A stretch of DNA of 6,981 nucleotides from Candidatus Culexmicrobium profundum (GTDB lineage Archaea; Thermoproteota; Methanomethylicia; Culexarchaeales; Culexmicrobiaceae). The notes under the pieces are model-generated. The model did not search any database. It worked only from the letters and a program-made list of their open reading frames with translations, and was not told the origin of the DNA. The stretch is taken from the NCBI GenBank assembly GCA_025061245.1, contig JANZKD010000089.1:1-6981 (forward strand), in the 5' to 3' direction. Position 1 is the first letter of the stretch. The number at the start of each line of letters is the position of its first letter. Positions 5,325 through 6,981 of the stretch are shown piece after piece. The position numbers and the translations under genes are program-made.

Positions 5325-6847
5325 CTAGCCTTCTCTCTCAATTCTAGCAAACCCCCTAAACAATCTTGACACGTCTGGAGGAGTAGGTTTACCAGCCAGC
5401 TCAGTTGCAAACTCAGCTATCTTAGGGAGATATCTCTCCAAAATGTTGATCTTCTTCTTAATAGCAGCTCTCCTCTCCTTCTTAGTCAAGTATAACTTAA
5501 GCTTCCTAGCACAAGTCTTCAACGCCCATTCAATCTCATATGCAATTTCAGGTCTATCAGCAATATACTCCTTCCCAACAGTCTTATATGGAACCTTAGT
5601 TGAAACAATATGGACGAAGATTGCAATTTGAGAGCTAATATCAATCTTATATCTATTCCACTTAATTGAACGTATAACCTTCATTGAAACATCACTATGC
5701 GTGTCATAAAGCAATGGAATCTTATTGGCATACCTAAACAAATTAATTTCACCAGACTTAGGAGAGGAAATATTTCCACCATAAGCAATTGCTGCCTCCA
5801 CTATGAATGGATGACCTGAATAAGCCGAAGGCTTACGTTGAACTGCAACAACAAACTCAGGCTTCAACTCCTTCACAATACCCTTCTCAAGCAAACTCGG
5901 TCCAATTGGAGAAAGACAAGATGCATCTGGAGGCAAGAAATCATTAAAACGCCTCATAGCATTAACAATCTTAACTATCTCATCAGGCTTCAAACTCTTA
6001 GGATCCTTCCTAGGATTAATCCTAGCAAACCTAAGAAACTTATAGGCAGTTCTCCTTCCAACCCTATGGAAACTAGTAGAAATAAAGTCAACAAGCCTCT
6101 TAGTCCTAGTCCTCTTAATAAGCCTCTTAAACAACTCTACATCTACACCATGTGGATGAGGTCGAACTTCTTGAGGAGGCTTAGGCATCTCAGTGGTTGC
6201 CCTCTCAAATCTATAGAAGATTCCATCAGGATCTATGAAACTTATGTTTGCATATGGAAGAATAATTGCAGTTTGCCTAAAGTATTCCAAAATTCTAGGC
6301 TTAGCCCTAGAATAATCACCCTCAAAAGTAAATTCAATAATAGTTCCATGCCAATAAGTTGGATTTGGTAAAGCCTTAATTCCACCCCTGCGAAGTATAG
6401 GCTTATTATGCTGAATATCAATCATCAATTCACAGAAATACTTTGTAGGACCACCAGTACTAGTAATAATCTTAACTGGACTATGAGTGGTAATCTGACC
6501 ATAAAGTATAGCCATCTTACCTCCAAGACCAAAAGTACCCCTAGTCTGCCTCAAAATATACTTTGAACCAAATAAAACTCTACCAAAAGCTGAAGCAATA
6601 TACTCCTTAGGAACACCGCATCCATTATCCTCAACTCTAATCCTATAAACATTAACTCTCTCCTCAGGAGTCAACCTAACGAAAATATCCGGTAAAATAC
6701 CATGAGTTTCACATGCATCTAATGCATTCTCCACTAATTCCCTAATAATAGTATAGGTTGCCCTAACTGGATTATCAAATCCAGCTATGTCCCTATTCCT
6801 GTAAAAAAATCCGCTGGACTAATTGCTTCATATACTTCCTGTGACAC
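5325..6847 (-). CDS. top6B: DNA topoisomerase VI subunit B (GHKL ATPase), with one-base frameshift near the 5' end
   Basis: ATPase and gate subunit of topoisomerase VI. With the frame restored it is 507 residues, normal for the family, starting at GTG 6847 with 'SQEVYEAISPADFFYRNRD'. An in-frame TGA at about 6860 excludes a longer start. GHKL motifs are intact: E37-N41-D44 in 'RELVENALDA', D74-N-G-C-G ('VEDNGCGVP'), and 'RGTFGLGGK' around residues 103-111. A helix-two-turn-helix region follows (about 233-318), then the transducer with 'STKVPYKTVGKE', whose final Lys (about 426) is the likely switch lysine. In the given sequence the T run at 6803-6809 is one base short, so the first codons and the rest are in different frames. 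The longest uninterrupted frame starts at an internal GTG (6734) that is really the Val of 'ELVENALD'; starting there would drop 38 residues including the N-terminal strap. The gene ends in TAG, 7 bases before top6A. Confidence 0.93.
6803..6809 (-). other. Frameshift site in top6B: T7 homopolymer, one T short
   Basis: The minus strand reads CCA GCG GAT TTT TTT ACA GG. Family sequence expects 'SPADFFYRNRD', which needs T8 (GAT TTT TTT TAC AGG). Upstream the frame reads 'EVYEAISPADFF'; downstream the +1 frame reads 'YRNRDIAGFDNPVRATYT'. Both flanks are clear top6B sequence, so a single missing T explains the break. An indel error or transcriptional slippage on the T run are the likeliest causes. 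Confidence 0.88.
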
Positions 6848-6854
6848 CTCTAAA

Positions 6855-6858
6855 CACC
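6855..6858 (-). promoter_or_regulatory. Shine-Dalgarno (GGTG) for the top6B GTG start
   Basis: GGTG on the minus strand ends 7 bases before the GTG at 6847. This short match is the only reasonable ribosome site between the in-frame TGA and the first conserved codons, and supports GTG 6847 as the start. Confidence 0.4.
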
Positions 6859-6880
6859 ATCAACATATAAGAACATTAAC

Positions 6881-6893
6881 CTATTTAATTTGA
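6881..6893 (-). promoter_or_regulatory. Possible TATA element in front of top6B
   Basis: CAAATTAAATAGG lies in the 50-base gap between the upstream gene and top6B. Transcription starting about 26 bases downstream would fall near 6860, leaving a leader of about 13 bases containing the GGTG. An internal promoter is plausible, though read-through from the upstream gene is equally possible. Confidence 0.35.
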
Positions 6894-6897
6894 CGCT

Positions 6898-6981
6898 TCA
6901 CCAAGGCTTTCTCCACAACTCAAATTCCATACGCTTCAATCTCCGCCTCTCCCTCTGAAGATAATTATACACTGTTCTATG
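6898..6981 (-). CDS. C-terminal 27 residues of upstream gene, probably Dim2/Pno1-like KH-domain protein (partial)
   Basis: Reading the minus strand from the window edge gives 'HRTVYNYLQRERRRLK' and then 'RMEFELWRKPW' with TGA at 6900-6898. The highly basic helix with 'H..VY.YL.R.RR.LK' resembles, from memory, the C terminus of the archaeal KH-domain protein related to Dim2/Pno1 (ribosome small-subunit assembly). That gene is commonly found just upstream of top6B in archaea, in a cluster with rio1. The neighbourhood therefore supports the call, but 27 residues cannot prove it. It is on the same strand as top6B, 50 bases upstream, and may share its transcript. Confidence 0.5.
   Translation of the reverse strand, partial: HRTVYNYLQRERRRLKRMEFELWRKPW

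Noticed and set aside
5318..5410. N-terminal extension of topoisomerase VI subunit A back to an ATG at 5410.
   Set aside because: It would overlap the end of top6B and has no resemblance to the family; the ATG at 5317 gives the usual N terminus and a 7-base gap.
5443..5631. A 62-codon hydrophobic open frame on the plus strand.
   Set aside because: It lies antisense to the top6B C-terminal coding region, with no promoter or ribosome site.
5838..6371. A 177-codon open frame on the plus strand.
   Set aside because: It is antisense to conserved top6B sequence, and its residue make-up (Asn, Lys, Ser, Leu rich, no motif) is that of a shadow frame.

Overview
The window looks like a chromosomal segment of a thermophilic archaeon, most likely in the Thermoproteota/TACK sphere. 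The archaeal call rests on GatE, an archaea-only amidotransferase subunit, and on an adjacent topoisomerase VI B/A pair with what appears to be an archaeal KH protein upstream. Other support is the AGA/AGG and ATA codon use, a TTG start preceded by a GGTGA Shine-Dalgarno, and TATA/BRE-like promoters with very short leaders. The phylum is an inference; no marker here fixes it.

Layout, left to right. (a) 2-463 (+): the 3' end of gatE, closing with three different stop codons in tandem. (b) 562-2091 (-): a 509-residue predicted zinc metallopeptidase of the DUF4932 type (HEFMH, downstream glutamate, 'FVNP') with an extra C-terminal domain. (c) 2092-2321: a divergent promoter region with an inverted repeat. 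(d) 2322-2723 (+): a 133-residue protein with an HELAE motif and a downstream histidine, a second possible zincin-like protein. (e) 2724-2868: a convergent gap with two small palindromes. (f) 2869-4117 (-): one MFS transporter split into a six-helix N-terminal half and a six-helix C-terminal half by a single extra base in a G5 run. (g) 4253-5317 (-): topoisomerase VI subunit A, with a hairpin over its stop codon. (h) 5325-6847 (-): topoisomerase VI subunit B, whose first 15 or so codons are out of frame because a T run is one base short. (i) 6898-6981 (-): the last 27 codons of an upstream gene, probably the archaeal Dim2/Pno1-like KH protein.

How they fit together: top6B and top6A encode the two halves of the ATP-dependent type IIB topoisomerase and are separated by 7 bases, so they are almost certainly co-transcribed. 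GatE belongs to the GatDE route to Gln-tRNA(Gln). The MFS gene has visibly higher G+C than its neighbours and may be an acquired gene. The two HE-motif proteins sit head to head over a shared regulatory region and are the least explained part of the window.

Main cautions: both broken frames (top6B and the MFS gene) are single-base changes in homopolymers. A sequencing or assembly error is therefore the simplest explanation, above all for top6B. I found no tRNA, rRNA, CRISPR array, insertion sequence or origin. No gene-free stretch exceeds 300 bases; the longest is 2092-2321.
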